64,000 nt of DNA from Spiroplasma helicoides. Lineage in GTDB: Bacteria; Bacillota_I; Bacilli_A; Mycoplasmatales; Mycoplasmataceae. The notes under the pieces were generated by a model that saw only the letters and a list, made by a program, of their open reading frames with translations, was not told where the DNA came from and did not search any database. Made by a program: the position numbers and the translations under genes. The DNA lies in NCBI RefSeq assembly GCF_001715535.1, contig NZ_CP017015.1:868001-932000 (forward strand), read 5' to 3'. Each line of letters starts with the position of its first letter. Position 1 is the stretch's first letter. This document shows, in pieces, positions 1-10,285 of this stretch.

Positions 1-2921
1 ACAAGTTTAATTTGCACAAGTTTAGTAATACCCTTTTGCTGCATTGTTACACCAAATAAAATATCACAGTTTTCCATTGTTCCAATTCTATGAGTAACAA
101 TCATAAATTGGGTATTATCTGTAAATGTTTTTATATACTTTGCAAATCTCTCCACATTGGCAACGTCTAATGGAGCCTCAACCTCATCTAATATTACTAA
201 AGGAATTGGTTTTACTTTTAAAATTGAGAATAAAACAGATAATGCTACTAGTGATTTTTCACCACCAGATAATAAATGTAAATTTGATATTTTTTTACCT
301 GGAGGAGCTATTTTAATATCTATTCCAGAATCCAAAACATCATCTGGATTGGTGTAAACAATAGATGCTGTTCCTCCTCCAAATAATCTAGCAAATGTTT
401 CTGGTAATGATGCATTAACATCTTTAATTATTTGTTTAAATTGGATTATCATCTGACTATCCATATCTTTTATTGCTTCATTTAAATTACTAATTGAATC
501 TTTTATATCATTTGATTGAGTTAACAAATCATCAAATCTCGATTGTTCAGTTTCATACTCAACTATTGATTCAAGATTTACATTACCCAACAATCTAATA
601 TCACTTCTTAGTTTATTAATTCTTTCTTTAATTTCATCTTCGTTATCAATAATATTTTGTTTTAATGATAAAGCAGATTCAAAGGTTAAATTATAGTCCT
701 TAGACAATCTTTCTATTGAAGTTGCTTTTCTTTCAATTATCAAACTGTAGTCGGAATTAATTTGAGAATAATTTTCTCTTAAAGCATTTAGCATTTTTGA
801 TTCTTCTTGAATTTGAGTAAATAGTTCATTTTGTCTACTGTTTGATTTTTCTTTTAATGAGTTCAAAATGTTTATTTGTTGTTGAACTTTTTCTTTTTCT
901 GTCTCATTGTAAGAAATTTTTTCAATAACTTCTATTATTTGTTTATCAATTGATTTATAGTTTTCATCATTACCATCTAACTCTTTACCTGTAATAATTC
1001 TGTACTCATCATGGATTTTGTACTTCTCTTCATTAAGTTGTTGAAGTGTTTGACGTGCAGATCCTGTTGATATATTATGTTCATTAATAACTTCTCTCAA
1101 AACATTAATTTTAGAATCAACATCTGATGCTTTTTCTTTTAATTCTAGTTCTTTTTTTTCTAAATCTATTTTCTTAGATTCCAGCTCTTCTAATTTTGAA
1201 TTGTCATTAATAAATGAAGTTCTTTTTTTTCTACTTCCCCCAACAATCGCACCGTGAGGTAAAATTCTTTGTCCATCCAATGTAACAATGTTATACTTAT
1301 ACTTAATCATTTTTGCAGTTTCAATTGCAGAATCATAATCCTCAACTAAAATATAAGTTCCAACCAAGTAGTCTAAAATTATTTGATATTTTTTTTCTAT
1401 TTTTATTACTTCATTTGCAAAACCAACAAATCCATTTAGATTTTGTACAGCAAATCTAATGTCATTTGGTATTTGATTTGCTCTAAGTATATCTAATGGT
1501 AGAAATGTTGCATGACCCGCTCTATTATCTTTTAAAAACTTTATTGCAACTTTTACATTTTCTGCATTATTTACAACTATATTTTGCAACCCAGAAGTTA
1601 GTATGCTTGAAATAGACACTTCATAATCTTTATCAACATGAATCAATTCTTGAACCTGTCCAATTATTCCGGGCAAAACTTTTTTATTATCTAAAATATT
1701 TCTAACACCCTCAAAAAGCCCTTCATTAGAAAGCTTCTTTTGATTAAGTTCTTCTATTTGGTTTTCAGTTTTTGCTAAAATTTTTAATATACTATTTAAT
1801 TCATTAGTAATCATACTTTTTTCACTTAATGCAGATTTTAAATTATTTTCGTTTTGAGCTTTTTCTTCAACTAATTTCTCTATCTTGGTTTTTTCAGTGT
1901 TTAGTTTTATTTCAATTTCTTTAGATTTTGTTATTAGATTTTTTACAACTGATTCTTTATCGTTAATTTCAGAGTTTTGTTTATTCATTTCTAAATTCAT
2001 TTTCAAAACTTGTAGTTTACTGATTTTTTCAACTACTTTTCTAAAATCATCATTTAGTTTAAGAGATTCTTTATCTTTTGATGAGTTTTCAGAGTTTAAT
2101 TTACTCAACTCAAGATTTTTTTCATCAACAATCATTTTTTGACTATCAATTTTTAGCTTTATTTCATTTTTTTGGTCATTTAGCTCTATTGATCTTTTAC
2201 TATATAATTCGATATCTTGGACCAAAACAGATACTTCTATTTCTTTTAATTCATCAAACTTTTCTTTATATTCTTGTGCTTTTTTTGATTGTCTTTTTAA
2301 TGACGGTAACTTTCTTTCAATTTCATTTATAATGTCATTTACTCTAGCTAAATTATCCTGAGTATGCAAAAGCTTACGAATTGCTTCTTCTTTACGTTTT
2401 TTGTATGTAGCTACTCCAGCAGCTTCGTCAAAAAGTCTTCTTCTTTGCTCTGGTGAAGACTCAACAAAATTTGAAATTGACCCTTGAGAAATAATTGCTA
2501 AACTTGATTTAGTCAAACCAGTTTCAAGAGCAATATTTTGTACATCTTTTAATCTAACTTTAGAACCGTTTATAAAAAATTCAGACTCTTTTGTATTTTT
2601 AAAATATTTTCTTGTAATTGCTACTTCATTATAATCTAATGAGCTAAATGCTCTTTTGCTATTATCAAAAACAAGAGTAACTTCAGCCATATTTTGTGAA
2701 CCTCTATCAGCACTCCCCGAAAAAACAATATCTTCCATAGAGTTACCACGAAGAGATTTAGAAGATTGTTCCCCTAAAGCTCACATAATTGCATCTGTTA
2801 TATTTGACTTTCCTGATCCATTAGGACCAACAACTCCAGTCATTGCAAAATCATAATTTAATACTGTATGCTCAGCAAAAGACTTAAAGCCCACTGCTTC
2901 TATGCGTTTTAAAAAAATCAT
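1..2921 (-). CDS. smc: Chromosome segregation ATPase SMC (3' end cut by window edge)
   Basis: SMC is the ATPase core of bacterial condensin, which with ScpA/ScpB organises and segregates the chromosome. About 973 residues are present. Walker A (GPNGSGKS) is at residues 32-39, followed by long charged coiled coil. The Gly-rich hinge is near residues 410-565, a second coiled-coil arm follows, and the ABC signature (LSGGEKS, about 884) and Walker B (ILDEVEAPLD, about 910) come near the end. The reading frame is still open at base 1, and the last visible residues resemble a normal SMC C-terminus, so only a few residues are missing. The ATG at 2921 has an AGGAG ribosome site. Trp45 is encoded by TGA. 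The gene lies downstream of plsX and rnc, as in Bacillus, but a terminator-like hairpin separates it from rnc. Confidence 0.97.
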
Positions 2922-2969
2922 TTTTTCTCCTGTTTTTGTATATAGCCATCCTATATAACTTACACTTGT

Positions 2970-2975
2970 ATTATA
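2970..2975 (-). promoter_or_regulatory. Putative -10 box for smc
   Basis: TATAAT on the minus strand about 50 bases before the smc start, just after the rnc terminator-like hairpin. No convincing -35 box is visible. A short inverted repeat (TATATAG/CTATATA) lies between this box and the ribosome site. Confidence 0.4.
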
Positions 2976-3015
2976 TATAGTTTTTTTTAAAAATTTATTT
3001 TTTTTTAAAATTTAT

Positions 3016-3044
3016 AAATAAAAAAACTAGTTAAACTAGTTTTA
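3016..3044 (-). terminator. Terminator-like hairpin after rnc
   Basis: Perfect inverted repeat AAAACTAG/CTAGTTTT followed on the minus strand by a T run, overlapping the end of rnc. The stem is AT-rich and weak, so some read-through into smc is possible. Confidence 0.55.
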
Positions 3045-3725
3045 TATTGTTTTTTTAATTTTTGATAATGCGCTTTTAGCCGCTTCTTGTTCTGCTTGCT
3101 TTTTACTAAAACCTTCACCAATCCCATAAATCATACCATCTAAAGTACATTGAACTTTAAATATTGTTCTATTATCTGGTAGTTTTTGTTGTTCAATGGT
3201 TGAATATGCAAGATCATTTCTCATTTCCACTTGTATAAGTTCTTGAAGTTCAGATTTATAATCTCTAATTGACTCAAGTATAAAATCAATATTTTTGTCA
3301 CTAAACATGGTTGCTTTTAATCATTTATCCACTGCATCATTTCCAGAATCTAAGTGAATTGCTGCTGTAACCGATTCAAAAACATCTGAAAGAATAGATT
3401 CTTTTTCATAACCCTTAGCATCTTGTTCACCTATGCCTAATCTTATAAATTTGCCCAAACCTATTGATTTAGCAAGATGTGCCAAAGTCACTTGCCTTAC
3501 AATCGAGCTTCTGTATTTAGTAAGAGTTCCTTCATTAGATTTTGGATATTTTTTATATAAAAATTCACTAACTTTAAACTGTAAAATAGCATCCCCTAAA
3601 AATTCCAGTCTTTGGTAGTTTTTAGACAATCTATTCTCATTAGAAAAAGAATTGTGAGTAAATGCTTCATTAAAATAATCTTGGTTTTTTATTTCAATGC
3701 CAATTCTATTAAAAAATTCTTTCAT
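3042..3725 (-). CDS. rnc: Ribonuclease III
   Basis: Double-strand-specific endoribonuclease that processes rRNA precursors and structured mRNAs. It has 227 residues, the normal family length. The RNase III signature RLEFLGDAIL is at residues 39-48 (catalytic-type E41 and D45), and the second acidic pair is D114/E117. A double-stranded RNA-binding domain covers about 155-225 and ends with the usual KKQAEQEAA helix. One TGA Trp codon lies in the linker between the domains. The start lies one base after the plsX stop, so the two genes are almost certainly co-transcribed and translationally coupled. This matches the plsX-rnc-smc order of Firmicutes, except that acpP and the fab genes are absent between plsX and rnc. 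Confidence 0.97.
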
Positions 3726-3726
3726 A

Positions 3727-4734
3727 TTATTTATTTTCCAATGCAGCTTTAACTTTATTTAGGACATCGTTTTTTATTGCATCATAAGTCATTTTTAAAC
3801 TTGCATAAAATGCAACTTTGTCACTTGACCCATGAGATTTAAAAGCAATTTTATCAACACCTAAAACTATTGCCCCTGCATGATTTCTATAATCAAATTT
3901 GTGACTAACTTCTTTAAATGCTTTTCTAAGTCTTAATGCAGCTAACTTTCTTCATAAATTTTTAGTTAATGCAACCTTAATTTCAGACAATAAGTTTTTT
4001 CCTATACCTTCAATGGCTTTTAAAGCAATATTTCCAGTATAACCATCAGTTACAACAATATCTGCAATACCTGAACACATATATCTTGGCTCTAAGTTTC
4101 CAATAAACTCAATATTTTTGTTATTTTTTAAAACTTTGTAAGATTCTTTATGGAATTCTAATCCTTTTGATTCTTCTTCACCAACATTAAGCAAAGCAAC
4201 CTTAGGAGATTCAACTCCCTTAACAGATTTAGAGTATGAACTTGCCATTATGGCAAATTTTAATATATCATCAGCATCACATTCTAGATTGGCACCAGCA
4301 TCAAGTAGTAAAACAACCTTATCTTTAATGATTGTTGGCATTACTGGCATAAATGCAGGTCTTTCAATACCTTCAATACGTTTCAAAATAAAAATACATC
4401 CAGCTATAAATGGTGCTGTTGCTCCACCTGAAGTTACTCCATCAGCAATTCCATCTCTAACTATCTCTAGAGATCTAACCATGGAAGAATCTTTTTTTCT
4501 TCTAATATCCATTATTCCGTCAACCATTTCAATCACTTCAGTTGCATTATGAATTTCAATTTGCTCATGATTATACTTTCTTTTTGATAATTCTTTTTTA
4601 ATATCTTTTTGTAAACCTACAAGTATTATTTTCAAATCCTTTTTTTCAGAAATCAGTCTTAATGCTGCATCAATTGCAGGAACTAGACCCTTATCTGAGC
4701 CCATAACATCAAATGCTATTTTTATATATTCCAT
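3727..4734 (-). CDS. plsX: Phosphate acyltransferase PlsX
   Basis: PlsX interconverts acyl-ACP and acyl-phosphate and supplies acyl-phosphate to PlsY, a peripheral-membrane step at the start of phospholipid synthesis. The 335 residues are the usual length. The N-terminus ([12 protein letters not shown]) and the [12 protein letters not shown] and [14 protein letters not shown] stretches are typical of the family. Mollicutes that scavenge fatty acids feed PlsX through the FakA/FakB kinase, and both partners are in this window (fakA near 11.9 kb, two DegV genes near 61 kb). The ATG at 4734 follows GGAG at good spacing and TATAAT-like boxes lie just upstream. It is followed at once by rnc. One internal Trp is TGA, which makes the gene look truncated under the standard code. 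Confidence 0.96.
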
Positions 4735-4778
4735 AATTTATCTCCATTATCTATTAAATTATACATAATATTATAGTT

Positions 4779-5450
4779 TTATTTATTGTATTTGATTAAA
4801 AGGTTTGCTTCTTCATTACCTTCTTTTGCATCTTTTAACTTAAAACCATAGTCGTGGTGACCAGGGTAAATTGTTAAATTATCGCTAAAATTTTTGTAAA
4901 TATACTTTATTGATTTTTTAAATTTAGAGTTAGAACACCTTGGTATCATTTTTCCATGGAGTCCAACCCCTTTTTTGAATAATGTATCTCCACAAAACAT
5001 AATATCTTGACTAACAAAATAATAAAAAACTGTTCCTGGTGTATGACCCTTAATATATATAAAATTGCATTCATATCCATTTAATGTAACTACTTGATTT
5101 TTTTTAATTTCAATTACATTTTCATTTTTTTGTTCTAATTGCCAATCTAGATCTCTTCTAGTACTTAAATTATAATTTTTATCATATAAACATATAGCGT
5201 CTTTCTTACCTATGTATATTTTTGCATCATCAAATACTTTTAAAATTAAATTTAATTTGTATATATGATCAAAATGACCATGAGTGATTAATATATTGGT
5301 AATTTTTACATTGTTTTCTTTGCAATACTCAACTATTTTTTCTGGAATAGCTGCTACATCAATTAAAATTGCTTCTTTTTTCTCATTAATAATCATATAT
5401 GCGTGAACAAAATTTATTTCATCATTTGTAAAAACCCTAATTTCTGCCAT
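4779..5450 (-). CDS. Metallo-beta-lactamase-fold hydrolase, glyoxalase II-like
   Basis: A 223-residue soluble hydrolase of the metallo-beta-lactamase superfamily, closest in size and motifs to the short glyoxalase II-like (GloB/YcbL) group, which hydrolyse thioesters such as S-lactoylglutathione. The metal motif THGHFDH is at residues 56-62. Further ligands are in GHTPGTV, FCGDTLF and the terminal YPGHHDYG. The start has a GAGGAG ribosome site. It lies between the Cys-rich mini-protein gene and plsX, on the same strand as both. The substrate is not determinable from sequence, since mollicutes generally lack glutathione. The fold assignment is firm; the glyoxalase role is only a guess. Confidence 0.88.
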   Translation of the reverse strand: MAEIRVFTNDEINFVHAYMIINEKKEAILIDVAAIPEKIVEYCKENNVKITNILITHGHFDHIYKLNLILKVFDDAKIYIGKKDAICLYDKNYNLSTRRDLDWQLEQKNENVIEIKKNQVVTLNGYECNFIYIKGHTPGTVFYYFVSQDIMFCGDTLFKKGVGLHGKMIPRCSNSKFKKSIKYIYKNFSDNLTIYPGHHDYGFKLKDAKEGNEEANLLIKYNK

Positions 5451-5525
5451 AAATTAACTCCTCATATAAATTATAACTATTATAATAACTTAAAATTTTT
5501 TATTTATTAAAACAACTTTATAATA

Positions 5526-5556
5526 AATAAAAAACCAAGTCTTTTGACCTGGAAAA
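5526..5556 (-). terminator. Rho-independent terminator after the Cys-rich gene
   Basis: On the minus strand, stem CCAGGTC/GACTTGG with an AAAA loop (one G-T pair), followed by a T-rich run. It lies about 15 bases after the stop of the Cys-rich gene and isolates that gene from the hydrolase downstream. Confidence 0.8.
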
Positions 5557-5569
5557 ACTTAGCAAAATT

Positions 5570-5785
5570 TTATTTATTATATCTTGCTTTATTTTCTTGC
5601 TGTTTTTGACTTCCGTTAACGCAACAAGGACATTTTTTTTCTAAACATACTTGACAACTTATGCATACTGCACAACTTTTACAACCTTGGTAAGATCCAG
5701 AACACACACGACAAGTGTGACAATTATGTGGTCCTCTAGGACAACATTGATCGCTGTTTGAGTTAGTACTTTTTGGTAATGGCAT
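5570..5785 (-). CDS. Small cysteine-rich CxxC-ladder protein
   Basis: A 71-residue protein with 13 cysteines and no close family that I recognise. The cysteines sit in a regular ladder: CC, then CxxCxxC around residues 21-27, then five cysteines each two residues apart (CKSCAVCISCQVC), and finally CPCC. Two histidines lie near the first cluster. There is no signal peptide and no membrane segment. Such spacing suggests metal binding (metallothionein-like or zinc-ribbon-like) or a redox buffer, but this is inference. The ATG has a perfect AGGAGG ribosome site, a good promoter lies upstream and a strong terminator follows, so it looks like a well-expressed single-gene unit. The tail is Gln/Lys-rich. 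Confidence 0.8.
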   Translation of the reverse strand: MPLPKSTNSNSDQCCPRGPHNCHTCRVCSGSYQGCKSCAVCISCQVCLEKKCPCCVNGSQKQQENKARYNK

Positions 5786-5811
5786 AACATTCCTCCTAAA
5801 ATCTTTATAAG

Positions 5812-5839
5812 ATTATAGCAAATTTATTTAATTTACCAA
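5812..5839 (-). promoter_or_regulatory. Promoter of the Cys-rich gene
   Basis: Minus-strand -35 TTGGTA (5834-5839), 16-base spacer, -10 TATAAT (5812-5817). The -35 box lies inside the last codons of the upstream FtsX-type gene. Confidence 0.65.
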
Positions 5840-8800
5840 ATAAGTAAGTGGTTGTTTTTTAATTTGTTTCATAGCTGTTAGTCAACCGATAAACATTATT
5901 CCTGCAATCACAACGAATGAAACAACTGGAATATATCATATTCATGGGATATTAATTAGCATTTTAAATTTATCTCAAACAATAAATTGGATAAGCATTC
6001 AGGCGCCAATTGATAGTAAATAAGAAACAATGAACGTTAGTATTGCACCAGTAATATATCTTCCAATAACCATCCAGTTAGTTTGAACATCATTGTAACC
6101 CATCGACCTCATAATAGTAATTATGTTTACTGAATCTTTGATAATTATGTTCATAATCACTATTAGTAAAATTACAAGAAGTAATATATCGATTAATATG
6201 TACATAAGCATTGAGTTAGTCATTTCTGACATAACTGCATTTATAGCAGCTTTTAAAAGTGGTATTACTGTCAAACTACCACCAATTACATTTGCATTCA
6301 TAAAATAATTAACTTTATTGTCAGCAGCTACTACATGTTTAGTTTTAAAATCTTTTAAAAGATTTTTTAAATTGTCAGGTATTTGGACAGTTTGTTCATT
6401 GATAATTGCATCAATATTTTTGAAATAAAGATCTAAAATAGGTCCGATTCATTCTTTAGCATCTTTTCCTGTTGAAGTTAGTATCGATGATTTTTCAAGT
6501 TTATTTTTAAATGTGGACGCTTTGATATTTTTTATATCTTTAATGTTAAAAGAACCTTCTAAACTTTCTTCTTTACTGTATAACTGATTGAAAAACATTT
6601 CATCCTTAGGTAAATTTGAACCATATTTGTTAAACAAATATTTATAGTCTATAAAAATAGTTTGGTTAAAAGTATCGTTTGAATTTATTACAGCAACTTT
6701 TACAGTTTGATTTATTAGACCGTCTTGTCCGATAGAGATGTTGAAAGTATTTCCAACACTGCAATTTAAAATTTTTGCTAATCTTGAAGTTATTACTACA
6801 TTAGCATAATCATTTGTTTCATCTTGAAGCTTTACAATATCTGATTTGGAAAGTCCAGACACTTTATAAACGTTTTGTAAATCACCATAATCATTTGAAA
6901 AATCTGTTGCAACTATTGATGATTTTTCAACATTGACATCTCCATTACCATTTATGAAATATGGGACTCTATGTTGTAAAATTTCAGTTTTTTTATTAAA
7001 CAAAACAGTATTAGATGCAATAAATTGATCAGATTTGGTAAAATCTTTGATTGCAAGTTCTCCAATAAATGACTGCAATACGTTATTCATAAAAGAGTCA
7101 AAGTTTTTTACGTCACTTGGCGGTTCGTTATTAGAGTTTTTATTTCCATCAACATAAGTATCTAATAAATATTTTTGATATTCACTTGTGTCTGAACAAC
7201 TATCAAAAGAAGATTCTGTTGAAACGCAAATATATTTCGCCACATCACTTAGCCAAATACCATTATTTTTATTATTTTCATAATCATTTTTTATATGATA
7301 TAAGTTATCTTTATTACTTGCTCAATTATCTAAAGTATTAAATAAATCTTTAATGCCTGGTTCATCTCCTGCTGCCAAAGCTTTTGCGGCCGATACCATC
7401 AAACTATTAAGGTTGTTTTCAAAATTTTTTAAATACTCATCGCTTAATGGATAGAATAAAGATACTGTGTTAAAGACAATCGGTAAAAACTTTTTAAATT
7501 CATTCAATTCTGGTCTTTTGACAACATTATCTCTATATTCAACAACTTTATTCATCAAATTACTTATTTGGTCATATTTGTTGAAATAATTACTTCCATA
7601 TTCTTTGATAAAATCATTTGTAGTTTTGCTTTCACTTGTGTCAATATAATTAATTTTAGGAACATCAGAAGATGAATTAAGTGTTATTTTATTAGAGTAA
7701 TTCAATCTTGATAGTTTGTTATATCTATAGTAGTGATTTAAATCATCATTATATTGGTTGAAAGCTCCATTTATCATTCCATTTATTACAGGCATTGCAC
7801 GCATTTGCATGGTGAATAAAAATGAACTCAGTCCAACAAGTATCATAATCAATATGAACTTTCCTCTACCAAAACTCACAAATGTCTCTTGCATCCTATA
7901 TGTGAATCCTTTTTGTGATTTTTTAAGACTTTTTAAAATTAATAAGTTCAATCCAGTATAAATCAGTGCTGGTGGGAAAACAAAATAAACAAGATAAGGT
8001 AATCACTTTATTTTGCTTTTCTTTGCTCCGTCATTCATTAATTGCAGAGCCCCCTCATTCAAATATAAATAAATCACAAAATATGATATCCCAGAAAATA
8101 TCAATGGTACAAATATAATCAAAAAAACTAAAAAATATGGGTTTGAATAAATTTGGTCATATTTAAAAATAACCAAATCTGGGTAAACATCAGTAGATGC
8201 TTTTATTTGCAAAGGAATTGACAAAACATATCCTATCGATATTGCCAATGTCATAGTTAGAAAAGTTTTTATCGAAAATATTCCTGTAAGCTCTCGTGTT
8301 TTATAACCTAATGATTTAAATACACCAAGTTGTTTTCTTGTACTGTTAATTTCTTTTTTCAAAACAAAAGTTATGAAGAAAAATGCTAATCCTAATAGAA
8401 TTCCACCAATAACTGCAAAAATGTATGTCATTATTTTTAAATTTGTTAATTGCGTGATTTGACGATGATCTGAAAAATCACTAAAAACAGAAAGACCTGC
8501 TCTTACCAATCCGTTATAATTTGTAATACTATTACTTACAAAATAACTATTTAAGTCATATTTTGAGTTTTTAGCCATTTTATCTTGATAAATAGCTATA
8601 TTATTTTTAAATTTGAAGTTTTTAGTTAAAAAATTATTAGAATACAAAACATCTTCATAAAAAAATGATTTATCAACAAATATTTGAGCATAATTTTTAG
8701 TTGAACCTAAAAAACTTAAACCCAAAGGTGCAATTGTCGAATATTTATTGGCTATCCCCATTACCTTAAATCTAAAATTTACGTAGTTGCTATTAGCAAT

Positions 8801-9898
8801 CGGTATAGGAACACTAAATACATCTCCCAATTTTATGTTGTGTTCCGCTAAAAAAAGGTCGTTAACATAAGCTTCAACTAATGTAGAGTCTTTTGAAACC
8901 TCATCTGGAGCAGATTTAATGGACTTACTAATAATTAGGTTATTTAAATTATCATCAATAGCGCTTGTTTGAATTGGATTATAGGCTTGAATTAGATAAT
9001 TGTATATAACATCTTTTTGACTAATTACAGTATTAAGTGATTGAAATGATGAATATCTAAATTTATCTTCTTTATTTCCAACTTTTTCTAAAACTTTATT
9101 TGCTACAAATGATTGGATATCTTGAAGGGCATTATTTTGTGATATTTCACCTTGCAAGTCTTGACGAAAAATTTCTTTTGTTAAGAATTTAGCATAACCA
9201 CCTTCTTGTTCGTATAATTTACCGTCTTTAAAATCATAACTAAGATTGCTTTCACGAATGGAATCAATAGGATATATTCTAGCTTGATTCAATCCATTAT
9301 TTGATGATTCAGAACCGGATTCTGATTCTGATCCCCCTATTTCAGATCCAGAACCACTTCCACCTTCTGACTCTGGATCTATTTTTATTTTAAGTTCAAC
9401 ATCCAAACCGTTTCTTTTGTAATTGAAAGCTAATGAACTCATCAAATTGTTTCTGATTTTTTTGTGATTTTGTTCTTTTTCAGCTTCACTATATTTTTTT
9501 CCTGTAATTTTTTCATTATAATTTAGTCAATTTTCAGAATAATCATCTGCAATTTGTTTCATTTTTGGAGTAAGTCATCCAGAAACCCCTTGATTATTTG
9601 TTCCATCATAGTTTTTTACTACTTGTATTTTTTCACCTTCATAATTAATGGCAAATTCTTTTCCTTCATAAATAGTTGAACCCAAAAACTCATCGCTATA
9701 TGAGTAACTATATTGCATTTGGTTATCTCAAAGGTTTGTTTGATTTTTTAAACTATTGGCTTTTAAAGATAATTGAAGAGGAGTTGCTAACATACCCATT
9801 ACAACCATAGTAAAAATTGCTAAAAATAAGATTGACCCTAATGTTTCAACCCATGATTTAGCAAATAATTTTAAATATGATTTAAAAATATTTTTCAT
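5828..9898 (-). CDS. Giant FtsX-type ABC permease-like membrane protein (1356 aa)
   Basis: A single frame of 1357 codons, cut into pieces by TGA Trp codons under the standard code. The layout looks like two FtsX/MacB-type permease units in one chain. A signal-anchor segment (about 12-32) precedes a long outward domain and a group of membrane helices (about 495-520, 548-567, 590-617, 635-655). A second anchor (about 676-697), a second outward domain and three final helices (about 1215-1335) follow. The helices near 'FKSLGYKTREL' and 'MRSMGYNDVQ' carry the typical FtsX cytoplasmic loop. A Ser/Glu/Gly-rich low-complexity linker lies at about 176-200. No ABC ATPase gene is adjacent, so any partner must be encoded elsewhere. 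Substrate unknown; lipoprotein handling or peptide export are family-based guesses. ATG 9898 follows AAGGTGA. Confidence 0.85.
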
Positions 9899-9989
9899 TC
9901 AATCACCTTTCTCACATAAAAATATTATATATAAAAAGTACTATATAAGTGCACAAAAAAAAGTTTTTTTCTAATGTATGCTATATCTA

Positions 9990-10018
9990 TTGTTTTTTTG
10001 ATTTAAATATTATATTAT
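9990..10018 (+). promoter_or_regulatory. Promoter of rpmB
   Basis: TTGTTT (9990-9995), 17-base spacer, TATTAT (10013-10018), 24 bases before the rpmB start. A TATAAT on the minus strand at 9924-9929 may serve the divergent FtsX-type gene. Confidence 0.6.
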
Positions 10019-10041
10019 ATCTAAGTCCGAGGTGAGATTAT

Positions 10042-10242
10042 ATGGCAAGAAAAGACGGTTTAACAGGAAAAGGTGCATTATCAGGGAATTCTAGATCACA
10101 TGCTATGAATGCCAATAAAAGAAAATGAAACCTTAATCTGCAAAAAGTTCAAGTAATGGATGAAGCTGGTAAAGTTATGACTTTAAGAGTTTCTGCAAGA
10201 ACTTTAAGAACACTTAAAAAACAAAATAGATTAGCAAAATAA
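10042..10242 (+). CDS. rpmB: 50S ribosomal protein L28
   Basis: A 66-residue large-subunit ribosomal protein. The sequence has the L28 pattern: an N-terminal [24 protein letters not shown] block, then LQKVQV and a C-terminal [11 protein letters not shown] helix. The Trp of NKRKW is TGA. Start ATG follows GAGGTGAG. In Bacillus rpmB sits between thiN and the asp23-like gene. Here it stands alone on the opposite strand, between fakA and an FtsX-type gene, which suggests a local inversion or transposition of this small unit. It has its own promoter and shares a bidirectional terminator with fakA. Confidence 0.96.
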
Positions 10243-10276
10243 AAAAAATATGATTTAAAATCATATTTTTTTATTT
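10243..10276. terminator. Bidirectional terminator between rpmB and fakA
   Basis: Inverted repeat AAAATATGATTT/AAATCATATTTT flanked by A and T runs, so it can stop transcription from rpmB (plus) and from fakA (minus). Confidence 0.85.
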
Positions 10277-10285
10277 TAATTGCTA

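Noticed and set aside
1885-2856. Several short plus-strand open frames opposite smc
   Set aside because: They are antisense shadows of the conserved smc coding sequence, with no ribosome sites and no plausible product.
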